This document shows, piece after piece, positions 62,819 through 64,000 of a stretch of 64,000 nt of DNA. How positions within the stretch are numbered: position 1 is the first letter of the stretch; every line of letters starts with the position of its first letter. The DNA is from Parapedobacter soli (lineage in GTDB: Bacteria > Bacteroidota > Bacteroidia > Sphingobacteriales > Sphingobacteriaceae), in assembly GCF_025460835.1 (NCBI RefSeq), contig NZ_JAMXAY010000017.1, forward strand, positions 14,792 to 78,791. Direction: 5' to 3'. The notes below the pieces were generated by a model, which had not been told where the DNA came from, made no database searches, and saw nothing but the letters and a program-made list of their open reading frames with translations. Both the position numbers and the translations under genes were made by a program.

Positions 62819-63193
62819 TTACGCGCTTCGGTAATATTCCATTTCGGCATCGCCCCATAGATCTTCAATACCGTAGTAGCTGCGTTTGTCTGTTTTGAAA
62901 ATATGTACAACAACATCGACGAAATCCAATAAAATCCATTCGCCGTGTTCCATTCCTTCCTTACGCCAAGGTTCTTGGTGGAGTGCCTTATAGACCTCTT
63001 CTTCCACACTTTTAGCCAATGCGTTGACCTGTGTGGACGAGTCTGCGTGGCAGATTACGAAATAATCAGAGACCGACCCCCCTATGTTCCTCAAATCAAG
63101 CCTAACGATTTCATTTCCTTTCTTCTCCTGCATGCCATGGACAACAACCTCTGATAAGCGGGCGGATAGGACTGATTTTTTGTTTTTTATCAT
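62819..63193 (-). CDS. rsfS: Ribosomal silencing factor RsfS
   Basis: 124 residues. Typical blocks: KGNEIVRLDLRNIGGSVSDY, FVICHADSSTQVNALAKSV, EPWRKEGMEHGEWILLDFVD and VVHIFKTDKRSYYGIEDLW. RsfS binds ribosomal protein L14 and stops subunit joining when nutrients are short. It is divergent from birA and precedes ftsH by 36 bases. Confidence 0.95.
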   Translation of the reverse strand: MIKNKKSVLSARLSEVVVHGMQEKKGNEIVRLDLRNIGGSVSDYFVICHADSSTQVNALAKSVEEEVYKALHQEPWRKEGMEHGEWILLDFVDVVVHIFKTDKRSYYGIEDLWGDAEMEYYRSA

Positions 63194-63243
63194 TAAAAAT
63201 AATTATAGTTTTGGGGCGATGACACCCATTTACTCCATTCGTA

Positions 63244-64000
63244 TTGCAAAGTAACACATTTTCGGGATTATTCGAGGGACAAAATGTTATTACATTACAG
63301 CGGGTTCCTTCCACCAACGAATACCTCAAAGAAGCACTGTCAAAATCCAAGCCACTCCCTGAAGGCACTGTAATAATGGCAGTTGATCAGCATGCTGGCA
63401 AAGGCCAAAAGGGCACGGTATGGGAAAGCGAGCCCGGCAAGAACCTGACGATTAGTCTGCTACTCACCCCCAACTTCCTGGATCCAAAGCACCAATTCGT
63501 ACTGACTGCAGCCATCAGCCTCGCCATTGCCCGGTGGTTGGAGCAACTAACTAAAGTAACCGTAAAAATAAAGTGGCCTAACGACCTCTATATCGAAGAC
63601 CGCAAAATCGGCGGTATACTGATTGAGAACATCCTGAAAGGAAAGACATGGAAGTCGGCCATTGTGGGTATCGGCATCAACGTCAACCAAATTACTTTTC
63701 CAGCTACGATCAAAGAGCATGCTACTTCCGTGAAGCAAATTTTACATAGGGATTGCCAAGTATCGGAATTATTACCCGACCTTTGCAGGCATATCGAGCG
63801 AGAGTACATGGCGCTGAAGTCGGACCGCTTTGAAACCGTCCTGGCTGACTACACCCAACGGCTGTATCGTCTAGGTGAATTACATCCCTACCTCGTGGAC
63901 GGGATACGCGTGCCGGGCGTACTGAGCGGCGTCAGTGAGACGGGGCGGTTGCAGATCGATTTCAATGGCCATCGTGTTGATTTTGACATCAAGGAGATTG
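63244..64000 (+). CDS. birA: Biotin--[acetyl-CoA-carboxylase] ligase, cut by window end
   Basis: At least 252 codons, open at the right edge. The frame is closed upstream by TGA near 63222, and no ATG precedes the conserved start, so TTG at 63244 is the likely start: it gives (M)QSNTFSGLFEGQNVITL, like other Bacteroidetes BirA openings. Then RVPSTNEYLKE, AGKGQKGTVWESEPGKNLT (biotin loop, with Lys where GRGQ is usual), VKIKWPNDLYIEDRKIGGIL and AIVGIGINVNQ. No N-terminal winged helix, so it is an enzyme without repressor function. It attaches biotin to acetyl-CoA carboxylase. Confidence 0.9.
   Translation, partial: MQSNTFSGLFEGQNVITLQRVPSTNEYLKEALSKSKPLPEGTVIMAVDQHAGKGQKGTVWESEPGKNLTISLLLTPNFLDPKHQFVLTAAISLAIARWLEQLTKVTVKIKWPNDLYIEDRKIGGILIENILKGKTWKSAIVGIGINVNQITFPATIKEHATSVKQILHRDCQVSELLPDLCRHIEREYMALKSDRFETVLADYTQRLYRLGELHPYLVDGIRVPGVLSGVSETGRLQIDFNGHRVDFDIKEI

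Noticed and set aside
1-64000. CRISPR arrays, rRNA, tRNA or intact insertion sequences
   Set aside because: No direct repeat-spacer pattern, no cloverleaf or rRNA-like segment and no transposase motif was seen on either strand by reading; a covariance-model scan was not possible.

Overview
The window comes from a member of the Bacteroidetes, most likely the Sphingobacteriaceae. The evidence is three SusC/SusD pairs, an ECF-sigma/FecR cascade, promoters of the TTTG-N19/20-TAnnTTTG type instead of -35/-10 boxes, DUF6266 and DUF433/DUF5615 families, and FtsX-type ABC exporters. Genus cannot be fixed from sequence alone. No rRNA, tRNA, CRISPR array or intact transposase was seen.

Layout. (1) 0-9.2 kb: an SDR remnant, a DUF4185 lipoprotein, an unknown lipoprotein, a Crp/Fnr regulator, a small NADP-dependent oxidoreductase, a YceI protein, a flavin monooxygenase-like protein, a DUF808 membrane protein, a secreted Gfo/Idh/MocA protein and an Rrf2 regulator. 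(2) 9.2-25.8 kb, all minus strand: a peptidoglycan/MurNAc locus. The upstream unit encodes an N-acetylmuramoyl-L-alanine amidase and a GHL10 (DigH/YngK-like) glycosidase. It ends at a terminator and a 7-bp repeat array. The downstream unit encodes a NamZ-type exo-muramidase (DUF1343), SusC, SusD, a 1206-residue metallophosphoesterase/PQQ-propeller/GH9 protein, MurQ and a sodium:solute symporter. Together these could strip peptides from murein, cut the bare glycan, release MurNAc, import it and convert MurNAc-6-P to GlcNAc-6-P. The MurNAc kinase is not in the window. murF follows divergently.

(3) 27.3-29.5 kb: the periplasmic adaptor of an ABC exporter, a 28-codon stub of its permease, and a DUF433/DUF5615 toxin-antitoxin pair. 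(4) 29.8-42.9 kb, minus strand: an ECF sigma factor, FecR, STN-containing SusC and SusD, followed by a Tat-type Gfo/Idh/MocA protein, a PQQ dehydrogenase-PKD-cytochrome c-CBM6 lipoprotein, an MFS permease and a second Gfo/Idh/MocA protein: a sugar-oxidation locus. (5) 42.9-56.6 kb, minus strand: an eight-gene run of AGE-type epimerase, FucP-type permease, SusC, SusD, DUF5018-like lipoprotein, unknown lipoprotein, exported DUF4127 protein and Tat-exported FAD oxidoreductase. It diverges from a ROK regulator and is probably for an amino sugar, but has no sialate lyase. (6) 58-64 kb: DUF6266, an orphan ABC ATPase, LutC-like protein, ftsH, rsfS and the start of birA.

The 29.5-58.3 kb stretch is bounded by two directly repeated ~125-bp gene fragments. 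Just outside these lie the two halves of a split ABC exporter system, whose promoters share a 16-bp palindrome at the same distance from a TTGGnACGG element. This suggests that the carbohydrate loci between them arrived by insertion or rearrangement. All functional statements rest on recognition of sequence families; no database search was run.
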